Assembly: GCA_905221605.1 (NCBI GenBank) | Contig: CAJNDS010002500.1 | Location: 81,001 to 145,000, forward strand | Direction of reading: 5' to 3' | From: Symbiodinium natans | Taxonomy: Eukaryota > Sar > Dinophyceae > Suessiales > Symbiodiniaceae | Length of the DNA: 64,000 bases | Part shown: positions 31,528 to 43,790 of the stretch, piece by piece | How positions within the stretch are numbered: position 1 is the first letter of the stretch | Layout: each line of letters begins with the position of its first letter | Notes under the pieces: generated by a model | What the model saw: the letters and a program-made list of their open reading frames with translations, nothing else | What the model was told of the DNA's origin: nothing | The model's database searches: none | Program-made: the position numbers and the translations under genes

Positions 31528-33341
31528 CGTCACTTGTGACCACGTGCTCCGGGTCGCTTGTGCTCACGTCATTTCGGGTCACTTGACAACCAAAACCCGG
31601 AGAAGAGGACGAGAACGTGACAGCCCAAGACCGTGACAGCCCAAAACGCCAAGAAGCGGACGAGACCGTGACAACCCAAAACCCCGAGAAGCGGACGAGA
31701 CCGTGACAGCCCAAGACCGTGACAGCCCAAAACCCCAAGAAGCGGACGAGACCGTGACAACCCAAAACCCCGAGAAGCGGTCGAGACCGTGACAGCCCAA
31801 GACCGTGACAGCCCAAAACCCCAAGAAGCGGACGAGACCGTGACAGCCCAAAACCCCAAGAAGCGGACGAGACCGTGACAGCCCAAAACCCCTATAGGCG
31901 GACGAGACCGTGACAGCCCAAAACCCCGAGAAGCAGACGAGACCGTGACAGCCCAAGACCGTGACAGCCCAAAACCCCAAGAAGCGGACGAGACCGTGAC
32001 AGCCCAAAACCCCGAGAAGCGGGCGAGAACGTGACAGCCCCACACCCCTAGAAGCGGACGAGACCGCGACAGCCCAAAACCGCTAGACGCGCACGAGACC
32101 GTGATAGCCCAAAACCCCGAGAAGCGGACAACACCGTGATAGTCCAAAACCCCTATAGGCGGACGAGACCGTGACGGCCCAAAACCCCACCGTGACAGCC
32201 CAAGACCGTGACAGCCCAAAACCCCAAGAAGCGGACGAGACCGTGACAGCCCAAAACCCCTAGAAGCGGACGAGACCGTGACAGCCTAAAACCCCCAGAA
32301 GCAGACGAGACCGTGACGGCCTAAAGCCCCTAGAAGCGGACGAGACCGTGACAGCCCAAAACGCCTAGAAGCGGACGAGACCGTGACAGCCCAAAACCCC
32401 TAGAAGCGGACGAGACCGTGACAGCCCCAAACCCCTACCCAAAAAGCCTTGGAGCGGACGAGACCGTGGCAGCCCAAAACCCCTAGAAGCGGAAGAGACC
32501 GTGACAACCCAAACCCTTAGAAGCGGACGAGACCATTGAGCCCAAAGCCCTAGAAGCGGACGAGACCGTTCTAGCCCAAAACCCCTAAAGCGGACGAGAC
32601 CGTGACAGCCCCAAACCCCTATAGGCGGACGAGACCGTGACAGTTAACCCAAAACCCCTAGAAGCGGACGAGACCGTGCCAGCCCAAAACCCCGAGAAGC
32701 GGACGAGACCGTGACAGCCCCAAACCCCTAGAAGCGGACGAGACCGCGACAGCCCAAAACCGCTTGAAGCCCACCAGACCGTGATAGCCCAAAACCCCTA
32801 CAAACGGACGAGACCGTGACAGCCCAAAACCCCTAGAAGCGGACGAGACCGTGACAGGCTAAAACCCCAGAAGCAGACGAGACCGTGACGGCCTAAAAGC
32901 CCCCAGAAGCGGACGAGACCGTGACAGCCCAAAACACCTAGAAGCGGACGAGACCGTGACAGCCCGAAACCCCTAGAAGCGGACGAGACCGTGACAGCCC
33001 CAAACCCCTACCCAAAAAGCCTTGGAGCGGACGAGACCGTGGCAGCCCAAAACCCCTCGAAGCGGAAGAGACCGTGACAACCCAAACCCGTAGAAGCGGA
33101 CGAGACCATGACAGCCCAAAACCCCTAGAAGCGGACGAGACCGTTCTAGCCCAAAACCCCTAAAGCGGACGAGACCGTGACAACCCAAAACCCCTAGAAG
33201 CGGACGAGACCGTGTAGAAGCGGACGAGAGCGTGACAGCCCAAAACCACTAGAGGCGGACGAGACCGTGACAGTGCGCGGGCACAAGTGACCCGCGAGGA
33301 CACGGGCACAAGTGACCCAGGTGAGGTGGTGACAAGTGACC
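31528..33341. mobile_element. Inverted-repeat-bounded minisatellite, different end type
   Basis: The left edge (31528-31590) has CACTTGTGACCACGTG, GGGTCGCTTGTGCTCACGT and CGGGTCACTTG. The right edge (33277-33341) carries the same series in reverse complement (CACTTGTCACCACCT, GGGTCACTTGTGCCC, CGGGTCACTTG). About 60 bases align end to end with roughly a dozen mismatches. There is no (TA)n/C-run end and no gene inside, only the 35-base array. Confidence 0.6.
31595..33270 (+). repeat. 35-base minisatellite, roughly 48 copies
   Basis: Unit GCGGACGAGACCGTGACAGC then CCAAAACCCCTAGAA, with many point variants (AACC for AGCC, CTATAGGC for CTAGAAGC) and shortened 17-base units. Blocks recur at higher order, for instance the CTACCCAAAAAGCCTTGGA variant at 32427 and 33007. 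Frames of up to 216 codons are repeat translation. Confidence 0.95.
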
Positions 33342-34650
33342 AGCATGCCTTCTAGAGACCCACTTGCGATTTTGAAGCCTTAAGGAAATAAACTGCCCAT
33401 GGGTTCATGGATTCGAATCAGGTAGACAGCAGGCTGCTCAGGTTACTCAGTGACAAAGTCTTCTATTTTTTGCGCTGATTTGTTCTCTCTCTCTCTCTCT
33501 CTCTCTCCTTCTCTTACTCTCTTCCCCTCTCCCTCCGCAGCTGCTACAGGTAGAGCTGGACGGCCTCCACATACCACAAAGGCAGCCGCATGTACTGCGG
33601 AAGACTGACTGCGAACTGCGACGGCTACGAAACGGCGTTGCCTTCCAGACCTGGAAGTCGCAAAGCCCCTTAGAGGCCCCACCAGCCTCCCAGTAGCTCG
33701 TCATCTTCCGCACACTTCTGTGCTTGGGCAGCGCCGGAGGCAGCTGCAGTGTCCTCTCTTCATGTTCATCTTCTGTGCACACTAACACACAGACACAGAC
33801 ACAAAGGGCCGAAGTCGAAAGCAGAGGCAAAGGCAGGTGCAAGCATAGGGGGTGCATGCGACACACTCATTCCGACTCATTCATATCATATATGGGGTCC
33901 TCTGCCACCTGCGTTGCGGCCGCGTTGGGCAGAACGTCGGTGGCCCACCTTGGGGGCCCGAAGGACGTGCTTTTTGCGCTTCGACTTCTTCGCACGGCAA
34001 AGCGCAAAAGAAAAACTCTACAGTATCTCAAAAAAAAGAAGCCTACCAGGGCCTACCACACACATGACAAAATGAAAATGAAAGGAGAGAGAGGAGGGCT
34101 CTTCTTCAAAGAGGCCCCACCCCCCCCCGCCCACGGTGGGCGACCCCCCCTCAAACCGTAAACTCTAAACCCTCAACCCTGAACCCTTGCACGGCGAGGC
34201 TCTGGAGCAGCTCCGGAGCAGCGGCGAGGGCGCGCTCGTACTTGTCTTGGATCTCCTCTTGAGGCTTCGAAGAGGAGTGGGGATTACCCTCGAACCCTCA
34301 AACCCTCAACACGTCAAGCCCTCAAACCCTCAAACCCTCAACCATAAACCTTCAAACCCTAAACCCTCAACCCTAAACCCTCAAACCCTAAACCCTCAAT
34401 TCCTAAACCCTCTCTTTTCCCAAAAAGGGAAAACCGAGCCACGAGCAGCAGCTCTTGCTCGCGGATCTCACGAATCCGGTAGCCAGGGTCCAGGTCCTCA
34501 GCGGAACCCGAGAGGGGATTCCCTTTAGGGATTTAGAGTATATAGGGTTTATGGGGGTTTATAGGGTTTAGGGTTAAGTTTAGGGTTCAGTAGTTTAGAG
34601 TTTAGGGGTATGAGTGCACCATCTTGGGATCGCGAGCTTGTGGGGTTCTT
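33342..34650. other. No gene recognised; microsatellite and CCCTCAAA repeats
   Basis: There is a (TC)n tract at 33484-33507 and diverged CCCTCAAACC/CCCTAAACC repeats at about 34150-34410. A plus frame at 33724-34161 and minus frames across 33443-33866 have no recognised motif. Confidence 0.4.
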
Positions 34651-34758
34651 TCATCTGCATTTTGTCGTCACTGCCCCCAAGTCGTTGTCTTGCCCGGGTA
34701 CGTCCCGGTACTCCTCCGGAAGGTCGGGATCGTAGTTGACGTCCTTGAGACCCCACAT
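34651..34758 (-). CDS. Short candidate exon or small ORF, acidic
   Basis: A 35-codon minus-strand frame begins MWGLKDVNYDPDLPEEYRDV and ends with a TGA stop. The residue pattern is protein-like (acidic, Pro-rich) and GC-ending codons dominate. It may be the last exon of a gene, since CTCAAG before GAC could be an acceptor. I do not recognise the family. Confidence 0.35.
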   Translation of the reverse strand: MWGLKDVNYDPDLPEEYRDVPGQDNDLGAVTTKCR

Positions 34759-35422
34759 GCCGGCAGTTGTGGGGCATCTGTCCCATCTTCAGAAAAGTCT
34801 CCGAGAGCCGTCATGAGTGAATACTTCAACCACACGAAACCGTTTCCAACTTGCCAAACAGCTCCATTCGCTGTGCAAGGAAAGTGCTGCAAACGAGTTT
34901 CCGCGCTAGACCGTCGAGGAACCTGAGTTGCATGTCCACAGCATTGGCTATTGAAAAAGCCAGCAGGATGACATCTCAGCCGGGATAGGCATCTCTTCTA
35001 CGGTCTGCTCGTTGCTTCAGAAGAAAACCACCCATTGGGTCCACTGTGAACCGGGCAGATGAATGCCCAATAACCAACTCCCAATCTACTGACATGCCAA
35101 GCAGCGTAGTGCCTCAGCTTTCATGCGTGCTGACACATTCTCAGGCCCCAGTTCAGTCCAATGCACTCGACTCGCAGATGGAAAGTAGACACCCACCCAT
35201 GCGAATCCCACCCCTAAATCCGAACCCTAAATCCGAACCCTAAACCCTGCACCCTTGAAGCCCTACATCCCAGCAGTAGGCCTCCCACCTCATCACACGA
35301 CTCCAGTTTTTTGCTTCCAGAGGCACTCCGAGGGGTCCAGCACCGGCCCCGGCGGTGATTCCGAGGGCGTCACATCACCGCCGCTGCCTCCCACAGAGAG
35401 GGGCGCTCTGATGCAGGCAGAT
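34759..35422. other. No gene recognised
   Basis: Both strands have short frames without known motifs. A few CCCTAAA/CCGAACC repeats lie at about 35210-35250. Confidence 0.35.
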
Positions 35423-35571
35423 ATATATATATATATACTGTATACATGTATATGTATATATTTATATTTATATATTTATATTTATATTTATATTTATATT
35501 TATATATATATATATATTATGTACTGTATATGTATATTATATACTATATATATATATACATACACACTTTG
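35423..35571. repeat. (TA)n and TTTATA microsatellite
   Basis: About 150 bases of TATATA, TATTTATA and TACTGTATA words. Unlike the island ends it lacks an adjacent C or G run and GGTCACC-like motif, so I do not count it as an island end. Confidence 0.9.
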
Positions 35572-37038
35572 CACATGTTTAAGGGAATCATGACTGCTGG
35601 CAAGCAGCAGGTGGAAGCCGTACCGCTGCTTCGCAGGGCATTTGCCTTGGACCGCTGCAACTTCCCAAGGTCCGAGACTTCCGAGAAGTTTGAGTCCAAA
35701 CTCCATTCTGAAGCGGACCTTTCCGAAGCCCAAGCTCCTCCCCGAATGTCCACTAAAGCATGCTAACCTTGTGCCGAGCGGCCACACGGGCAGACAAGGC
35801 TTGCTGTAGTTCGGGTGACTTCTGCAAGGCCTCGCGCTCGTGAGCGGTGACCCTACTGGGCTCCAACGTGATATAATCTACCGGCAGCTACAAGTAAAGG
35901 CAGCGCCATTCATTCGCTGACGCTCGCCGCTGCTTACCGCTCCCCTTGCTTCGCGATTCATTGAGACAGGTCGGGAACTGAAAGCTTCTTCTGGTGCAGA
36001 GGTGAAAACTGGGCACAAAGCTTGTGCAGCAGCGTGCGGGACATTAGCACGTCTAGCAGCCATAGGCACTCCTACCGCCCACGAAAGAAACACAACCATT
36101 GGGCAGAACGTTGCTGTGCCTGGTCTGCGAACCGCCGCAGTAGACAGTCCTCGATTGCAACGATCAGCGTCTACCACACGAGCGCCCAAGCCGAGCAAGC
36201 TTTCTACCCTCTACGTGCCAGAGAAGAGCTGCTGCTTTGAACGCAAAATGTGCTTAAAATTCACAGCTCGTGGGGGTGCAAGTGGGTTCTGACCAACATG
36301 GGAATTCGCGAATCCCAAGTGCGCACGCGCCCGAGATACGACTTTACACAAGAAGCCTTAACCTACCCCTTGTAGAGACGAAAGAAAGCCGTGATAAGGG
36401 CTAAAATGGACGTGGTTGTACGTAATCCCTCATTCCATTTGGTTAGGAAGATTGGTTCCCTCACAAAAGTCGTTTAAATCCAAACAAATATTGGCACTCC
36501 GCATACTCTTGGTTGAAGGGAGAAGGGGCGGACCGGATCTAAGAAAAACTTCCTGCCCTCCGGGGATCTGCCAAGTCGCTGTGAACTGTGCCGCTGCCTC
36601 CTTGGCACTGGGAGCCTCCGCCTCCGCGGCAGCCGCGGAGTCTGCGGCGCGCCGGGCTGCGGACGCCAAGGCCCCTGGGCACTGGAGAAGCTGCCGCGGC
36701 GCGTGTGAGTTGTTTAACCGCAGGTTTTTGGGAGCAACTCGGGTTTTTCCTCCAGTGCTGGAAACAGGAGGCAGCGCAGTCCAATGTGGAGTGCATGGTT
36801 CTTTTGTGTGCTGCCATATGCTGTGGTCATGAAGGCTTAAACCTCCAGCGAGAATCTTGGTCGTAGTTGCGCGGATCAGCTCAGGGCACACTCTGCGCAG
36901 AAAGCCTCGAACCAAACTGTTCGAGTTCTTGACGGTTCTGACGACATTCATATTCCGATTCTGAACCCAGCAAAGACACAGGGCTTCACTGGGAGCTCAA
37001 TGTGCTTCGTGGTTCGGAACCAGTTTTGCACTTTTCGA
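35572..37038. other. Unassigned; candidate Ala-rich minus-strand exon
   Basis: The minus-strand frame at about 36535-36700 reads ALASAARRAADSAAAAEAEA then PSAKEAAAQFTATWQIPG, which could be an exon of an alanine-rich protein. A plus frame just after the TA tract (GKQQVEAVPLLRRAFALDRC, about 35595) also looks protein-like. Neither is assigned to a family. Confidence 0.3.
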
Positions 37039-37039
37039 A

Positions 37040-37132
<93 letters not shown>
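37039..37132 (+). repeat. (AC)n microsatellite
   Basis: Roughly 46 uninterrupted AC units, followed by GCATACACATATAT. Confidence 0.97.
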
Positions 37133-37135
<3 letters not shown>

Positions 37136-37969
37136 TACACATATATCTATACACATGCATATAGAACGCAATAACCATGATAAACGACAATACTTTATAC
37201 TCATGGCACGAAAAACAGGTTTCATAAGGCGCGTATTGCACTCCTTCGACAGTGTGGGCCCTTCGGGTCGAGTGGAGCTGACTTCGGCTGTACTTTGGAG
37301 CACCTACAACTCGGCGCCTCCGGTTAGTTGCAACAGGGGCCCAAGGCCCACCCCCCTGGTCCTTACTTTGAAAGTTCTTGAATGGACAGCCGAAAAAACT
37401 CATAATTCCTGACAAGGCCCAAGGGTCCTTACGGCTCCTAGGAACCCCCGGAACCTTGTAGGGTGCCGGTTGGGATCAGGGACTTTCAACAGAACGACCC
37501 CTCAAGCTCTTAAGAGCAAACCCTACGCACCATCAGAAAGTCAGCACTACGTCACAGTCCGCAGCGTGTAGGCTCCCCGGCGCAGCGCCGAAGTGAGGCC
37601 ATGCTTCGGGGAGCCTGGGATGTCCCGAAGCTTCCCAATATCCCGACACCGCGCGGACAAGCACCAACGGCCTATAATCACATCTCACTTCCTCTCTTTG
37701 GGGGGGCCTCTCTTATGAGATCCAAAAACCACCCAAGTTTCTCAAACACCATGAACAGCCCCCCCCCCCGCCCCCCCGCCCCCACCGAATCAATCTCCCC
37801 CCCACCCAGGGCTCCGGGCCGCTCAGCTTCCGCGCTTCCTCGACGCTGGCGGCCTGGGGATCCAGGCCGACACCTTGGGGGACCCTCTGCTCTCAAAAGG
37901 CAAAGGCGGTTCTCAGGAGATGCGTGCATGTATGTGTATGCATTGGCACATAGATTGACGCGCATGCGT
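37133..37969. other. No gene recognised; small hairpin
   Basis: A 45-base inverted repeat at 37571-37615 (GGCTCCCCG ... CGGGGAGCC, with an inner GAAG/CTTC step) may be a stem-loop. A C-rich tract lies at 37758-37782. There is no recognisable coding signal. Confidence 0.4.
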
Positions 37970-38820
37970 ATATATATATATATATATATTTATTTATTTA
38001 TTTATATTTATATTTATATATATATATAATATGCTTACCCCCCCCCCCCCCCCAAATGGACCAACCGCGAAATGAAAAAGACAGGAACAGCCAGCTGTTT
38101 TGGTTGTGTTTTGTGTGTTTTTTGCGTGTTTTGCTTTATGTTTTGATTTTTTGAATTTGTTGCACGTTTGCGCTTTTCGGGCGTTTTTGCACTTTTGCTT
38201 TTTTGTTGGGCTTTCTTGCTCGCTTGCACTTGTTTTTGCTGTTTTGCACTTTTGTACTTCTGTACTTCTTTGCATTTTTGCACTTTTGCACTTCTTTTGG
38301 CTTTTTTTTCATACACTGTGTGCTTTTCTATGCTTGTCTTGTGCATAGAAAATCCAAAAACTAAAAAACCAACCTTTCTCGGATTCAAGAAGATTTTGAA
38401 TATACTGTTTCTGTGTATGAGAACCATGTAAAGTCTTACTATTTCAAATCACTGAGAAAAACACGTCCATGTGTTATGCACAGGCCTTTGCTAAGGAGGC
38501 TTTAACAGAGAAAGCCTATACTTGCCAATATCTAATTTTGTGCATCTGAAAGAAGCTGAGTTATCACTTTTTCAATAAGAACAATTCTGGGATCCTAGTA
38601 CCTACTGTTTAGAAAAGGTTATATCTCATGAACGGCTTTACGTTCCGATATGTGTTTTAGTTTTTTCTTTAGCAGAATTCCAAGTAGTTCACTAGCCGGA
38701 GACTGGACCTAAGCCCTACTACTTTCTTGAACGTTCTATTCGCTTTTTGAGCAGGACATTTCAACATCTTCTTGGCTCTTTGAGCAGGCTACTTGGGGGG
38801 GGGGGGGCGACCATATATAC

Positions 38821-38824
<4 letters not shown>
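37970..38824. mobile_element. Possible small terminal-inverted-repeat island
   Basis: Left end: (TA)n with TTTAT, then ATATGCTTACC and a C run. Right end (minus strand): TATATGGTCGCC and a C run. These match the end signature of the larger islands, but the inner words (AAATGGACC, AAGTAGCC) barely match each other. The interior carries a T-rich repeat (GTTTTTGCACTTTTGC-like, 38097-38300). The right TA tract is shared with island 3. Confidence 0.4.
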
Positions 38825-38853
<29 letters not shown>

Positions 38854-38934
38854 TACATACATACATACATACGTACATATATATATCTGTGCATATACAT
38901 AATAGGGCGTCCGCCTATTGCGGTTCCCCTTATT

Positions 38935-41060
38935 TTTTTTAGGTTTACATAAATGTATATATTTTAACCCTAAACCATCGTTATGACCACAGCAACAAGT
39001 CGATGATGATGAGGTACCCCAAACCTATAGGGTTAAGTTTGACAGGTTTAGGGCTTAAGATTCAGGCATTTAAACGTAAGCCCGCAATGAAACCTAAACC
39101 CTAACCGTTCAACCCGATAGAGTTAAGGTTAAGCGGTTAGGGTTTAAGATTTAGGTATTTTTAAACTTTAAACCTAAACCCATAGAGATTTAACCTTAAG
39201 GGTTGAAAGTTCGGGCAGTTAAACCTCAACCCTGAACCGTTTAGGGTCAGAACCCTAAAACCCTACAGGGCTCTACAAGGAACAAAGGTTTTGACCCTAA
39301 AGGGTGCTGAAGGTATACATGCCCAGACCTTAGGCTTTCTTGAACCATTCAACCCTACAGGGTTTAAAGGCTTAGGGTTTAAGGTTTAGGCATTACCTGT
39401 ACGATAGAACCTTAACGCCCTATAGGGCTTGGGGCTTAGATCCCTAAACCTTGAATCCCATAGGGCTATGCCTACGTTTGTAGGGCTTTCTTCCCGGTGA
39501 CGCGAGAATACTGTGAGCAAATGTCCTTTTCACTACTTCCTGGGATTCAAAATATAAACAAACCATATCGTTATATGATAGAATTCAGGTTTTGCTTATC
39601 GGGGGATGGTTGCTTGAGCTATCTTAGGTAAGGTAAGGATTTTAGGATAGAGGTTTTGTTTTGCTTATTGGGGCGTGATGGGGTTACCCTCATTTTCTTA
39701 TAGCCTATTTACATGTATATAAATCAAACCCTGAACCATAGTTATAACCGCAGCAAGAAGTTATAACCTTGTCATAAAGAAATTTCCGCAGAGCTCGTCA
39801 AATCCGATCATGATGTAGGCGCCCCAACCCTAGAGGGTTAAGGTTGACAGGTTTAGGGTTGAAGATTGAGGCATTTAAACCTAAGCCGGCAATTCAACCT
39901 AAACCCGAACCTTTAAACCCTATAGAGTTAAGGTTTAAGGGGTTGGGGTTTAGGATTTAGGCATTTAAAACGAAAACTCAAAAAGTTTCAATCTTAAGTG
40001 TTTGAAGTTCGGGCATTCAGACCTTAACCCTGATTCGTTTAGGGTCAGAACCGTAAAACCCTATAGGGCTCACAAAGGTTCAAAGATTTTAACCCTAAAG
40101 GGTACTGAAGGTATACATGCCCAGACCTTAGGCTGTCGAACCATTGAACCCTATACGGTTTAACGGTTTAGGTTTAAGGATCTGGGCATTAATTACCTAT
40201 ACAATAGAACCTTAAAACCCCAGAGCGCTTGGGGCTCAAATCCCCAAACCTTGAATCCCATAGGGTTATGCCTACGTTTGTAGCGCTTTCGTCCCGGTGA
40301 CGCGAGAATACTGTGAGCAAATGTCCTTCCACTACTTCATGGGATTCAAAATATAAACAAAGAGGATAATTCAAGTTTTGTTTATGGGGGGGATGGTTGC
40401 TTGAGCTATCTTAGGTAAGGTAAAGATTTTAGGATAGAGTTTTTGTTTTGCTTGAGCTATCTTAGGTAAGGTAAAAAATTTAGGATAGAAGTTTTGTTTT
40501 GCTTTTTGGGGCGTGATGGGGTTACCGTTACCCTCATTGTTCTTATAGGCTAATTTACATGTATATCAATCAAACCCTGAACCATAGTTATAACCGCAGC
40601 AAAAAAGTTATAACCTTGTCATGTACATATATCCGCAGAGCTCGTCACTTTCACTACTTGCTGGGATTCAACATATACACAAACTATATCGTTAAATGAT
40701 GGAACTCAGGAATTGCGTATCGGGGGATGGTTGCTTGAGATATTTTAGCTAAGGTAAAGTATTTGGGATATATTTCGTTTGTTGGGGGTGTGATGGGGCT
40801 CCCCTTATTCTTATGGGTTTACATAAGTGTATAAAAATCAAACCCTGAACCATAGTTATAACCACAGCAATAAGTTATAACCTTGTCATATAGAAATTTC
40901 CGCAGAGCTCGTCAAATCCGATCATGATGTAGGCGCCCCAACCCTAGAGGGTTAAGGTTGACAGGTTTAGGGTTCAAGATTGAGGCACTTAAACCTAAGC
41001 CGGCAATTCAACCTAAACCCGAAGCTTTAAGCCCTATAGAGTTAAAGCTTAAGAGTTAGG
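38935..41060. repeat. About 800-base tandem repeat
   Basis: Landmarks recur: AAACCCTGAACCATAGTTAT near 39725, 40570 and 40845; CCCGGTGACGCGAGAATACT near 39492 and 40292; GGTTGCTTGAGCTATCTTAG near 39608 and 40393. There are two to three incomplete units rich in diverged CCCTAAA/TTAAGG words. A shorter internal repeat duplicates CTTGAGCTATCTTAGGTAAG near 40450. Confidence 0.8.
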
Positions 41061-41227
41061 GTTTAAGGCGCAATCCCATATAGTATACGTATACTTATGA
41101 GCAGAAAAGATACGGGAGACACTGCTTGCGATTCAGAATATTCGGAGCAGAAAGGATACAGGGGACACTGCTTGCGAATCAGAAGTTTAGGAGCAGAAAA
41201 GATGCGGTCGAGGTACCTCGGTAGGAG

Positions 41228-41720
41228 CACCATTAAACCATCAAACCATTAAACCAATAAACCATTAAACCATTGAACCAATGGTTTCCCCCTTATGAGA
41301 ATCCCCTATTCTATTAAACCATTAAACCATTAAACCAATGGTTTCCCCCTTATGAAAATCCCTTAAACCATTAAGCCATTAAGCCATTAAGCCTTTAAGC
41401 CATTAAACCATTAAACCAATGGTTGCCCGCCATGAAAATGGTTTAATGGTTTAGGGGATTCTCATATGGGGGAAACCATTGGTTTAATGGTTTAATGGTT
41501 TAATGGCTTAATGGTTTAATGGTTTAATGGTTTAATGGTTTAATGGTTTAATGGTTTAAGGGATTTTCATAAGGGGGAAACCATTGGTTTAATGGTTTAA
41601 TGGTTTAATGGTTTAGGGGATTTTCAGAAGGGGGAAACCATTGGTTTAATGGTTTAATGGTTTAATGGTTTAGGGGGGAGACCATTGGTTTAATGGTTTG
41701 AGGGATTCTTGGTTAGATGG
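41228..41720. repeat. AAACCATT array inverted about its centre
   Basis: ATTAAACC units run to about 41425, then continue as their reverse complement GGTTTAAT to about 41700. Both halves contain the spacer CAATGGTTTCCCCCTTATGA or its reverse complement. It would form a stem of roughly 200 base pairs. Confidence 0.95.
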
Positions 41721-41802
41721 TTTAAGGGAATGTGCAAAAAACACAGGGGAACCGCTATAGGCGGTGACCCACATATATATATATACACATATACATATAT
41801 CT

Positions 41803-43340
41803 CTATTTTTCGTGCATGCATGCAATGCATTTAGGCTCGGTTTTACTTTGCATCATTAAGCCCAGCCCCAAAGTGACTGACTCTGCATTGTTGCTCCTAA
41901 CCCATTGAATGCATATATAACCCTTTTGTGTGTGTGTGTGTGTGTTTGTCTGTGTGTGTGTGTGTCTATAGCTTCCGGCAAAGTGGCTTCGCAAGAACGT
42001 TGCCACCGCAGCCAGCGCATCGTCGCGTATCCGCGCGGGCGCCATCGGGGCGATCGTTGAAAAGATTTGGGAAGTGGCTTCGGCGTTGTCACCACTGTGG
42101 CCTGGCCTGCCTAGTTCAAGTTCCGAGAGGAGGACGACCCTACACCTTCTTCTGTGCCTATAGTATGGAAACTTGGGGGAGGTATAAGCTTCAAGGAACA
42201 AGCACTGATGCAGCTTCGATTGTTGGCTGGTGCCGATGTACAGAGGATAAAAGCATCTTGGCTTGAAGAGCTGCAGCCCAACTCATGTCGCATGAGCAAA
42301 GCGAGGATCACCCAGTATGATCTCTACATATCTCTACAGCTACAGCTGTCGAGAGCACCGCCATGCGTGCAAGAAGCATGTGCCGTCCCAAAACCCGCAT
42401 CCCAACAACACTCGAAAAGTCGAAAACTCGGAGCAAGTGCCAACCTCAAGCAAGATGCACACACACACACACACACGCACACACACACTCATGTTCCAAT
42501 ACGCTTGCCACTGTTGCTGTTGTTTCTTGCGACGTTTACTTGAGTGTGCGTCCATGTCGTTGCTGCGATTCTTCTTCTGCCGAGCTGTCTCACCTTTGCC
42601 TGTTTTCCTTTTTGAGCTACGGCGTCAGCTTTGGCACGTCCTCCGGCGCGGGCCTGGGCACAGAAGCGGCCCCTAAGGTCGTAAGGCCCTGGGGTCCGAA
42701 GGTTCCTAACAAGGTTTTAGGGCTTACCAATAGACTAGTAACTAAGTGCCACCACCCCGAAAGCCATCAGAGCCATCACAACAAACTTCGAAACTTAGAG
42801 CCGGCCCAACTATGCCGCCAGCTATTGGCCGAAGCCGAAGACAAGGAAAGAATTCCACGGTCTGAGCGTCGCCCTAAAACAAGGCCGAGAGACAGCGGCG
42901 TCCTCGGGTCCGCGTATTCGCCCAGCGAGGGCAAGGGTCCAATGTAGGGGCCATGGAGAACCTGGCTAAAACCGCTTTCTTGCAACAGAAACCTAAACAT
43001 ACGAACAAGCGCAAAAGAAAGAACAAGAACAATAACACACCGAAAACACAAACAACAAAACGAGCAAGGAACAAAAACAAATGGCAGAGCTCCCCTTCCC
43101 CGAATCTCAGGCTTGCTTCTTGCTCTGATAGAACAACCAGAGGCCAACAGGAAAACACCAACAAAGAAAGAAACAGAAAATGGACAGAACTTCCAGCCTT
43201 TTTGCTCCGGCAAAATTACATGTAAAAGGGGGGAAGGCCTTCGGCTGCCGCTGCAGCTCTGGATCGGCCCCAAGTCGCGGCCGCGCCTTTGCAATGGGGG
43301 GGCTTTGGAGGGACGGGGGAGGGGAGGGGCCCTTAAGTAA
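41803..43340. other. Unassigned; microsatellites and a candidate plus-strand exon
   Basis: (TG)n lies at 41926-41966 and (AC)n at 42457-42489. The plus-strand frame at about 42175-42320 reads GISFKEQALMQLRLLAGADV then QRIKASWLEELQPNSC, of ordinary protein composition but of no recognised family. An A-rich tract is at 42985-43085. Confidence 0.3.
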
Positions 43341-43415
43341 GGGTTTAACGTTTAGGGTTTAGGGTTTAGGGTTTAGGGTTTAGGGTTTAGGGTTTAGGGT
43401 TTAGGGTTTAGGGTT
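43341..43415 (+). repeat. Interstitial telomere-like array (TTTAGGG)n
   Basis: About ten near-perfect units after a G-rich tract. Confidence 0.92.
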
Positions 43416-43529
43416 CGGGAGAGGAAAGGAGCACTTGAGGAGGACCAAGGCCCCCTTTTGCAGGGGAGATCCCTTTAAGGGAGGAATTTGGGGCTCACAG
43501 GGCGCTTCTTCGGGCTTACGGAGTTTAAG

Positions 43530-43790
43530 GATTCTTGGGGCAGATCTGGAATCTGGACCCTGGATCGCAGAACACAAAACCTCCGCGCCTCCAACATGTC
43601 GGGATAGATTAGCTGCCGGAGTGTCCTTCGAGAATTCTGCAGCAGGACTGCTACAAGGACTCCGACTGAGGAGTCATAGAGAAGGTAGGGAAGGGTGAGA
43701 AGATCTGGCACTGCGAGCCCAGCTATACAACAAACACCATACACCAAGTCATCAAGTCCTTCCCCACTCCCCCAGAGTTTAAGACGGTCA
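43530..43790 (-). CDS. Candidate exon, hydrophobic protein of unknown family
   Basis: The minus strand reads DDLVYGVCCIAGLAVPDLLT then LPYLLYDSSVGVLVAVLLQN, followed by a charged stretch (SRRTLRQLIYPDMLEARRFC). Two hydrophobic segments suggest a membrane or buried helical region. No start or splice site is secure. The family is not recognised. Confidence 0.35.

Larger units (their letters stand above)
38881..41802. mobile_element. Terminal-inverted-repeat minisatellite island 3
   Basis: Left end: TA-rich, GGGCGTCCGCCTATTGCGGTT then CCCC. Right end, as reverse complement: (TA)n, GTGGGTCACCGCCTATAGCGG then TTCCCC. About 25 bases match in inverted orientation. This member lacks the C run but keeps the TA tract and the GGTCACC motif on the right. 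The interior is about 800-base tandem repeats plus an inverted AAACCATT array. No gene seen. Confidence 0.55.

Noticed and set aside
31595..33270. Regular short repeats resembling a CRISPR array
   Set aside because: The 35-base units abut without unique spacers and vary continuously, there are no cas genes, and the DNA is eukaryotic. It is a minisatellite.
35423..35571. TA tract as another island end
   Set aside because: It has no adjacent C or G run, no GGTCACC-like motif and no inverted partner within 5 kb.
37002..37415. Frames containing long His-Thr or Val-Cys runs
   Set aside because: Translation of the (AC)n microsatellite.
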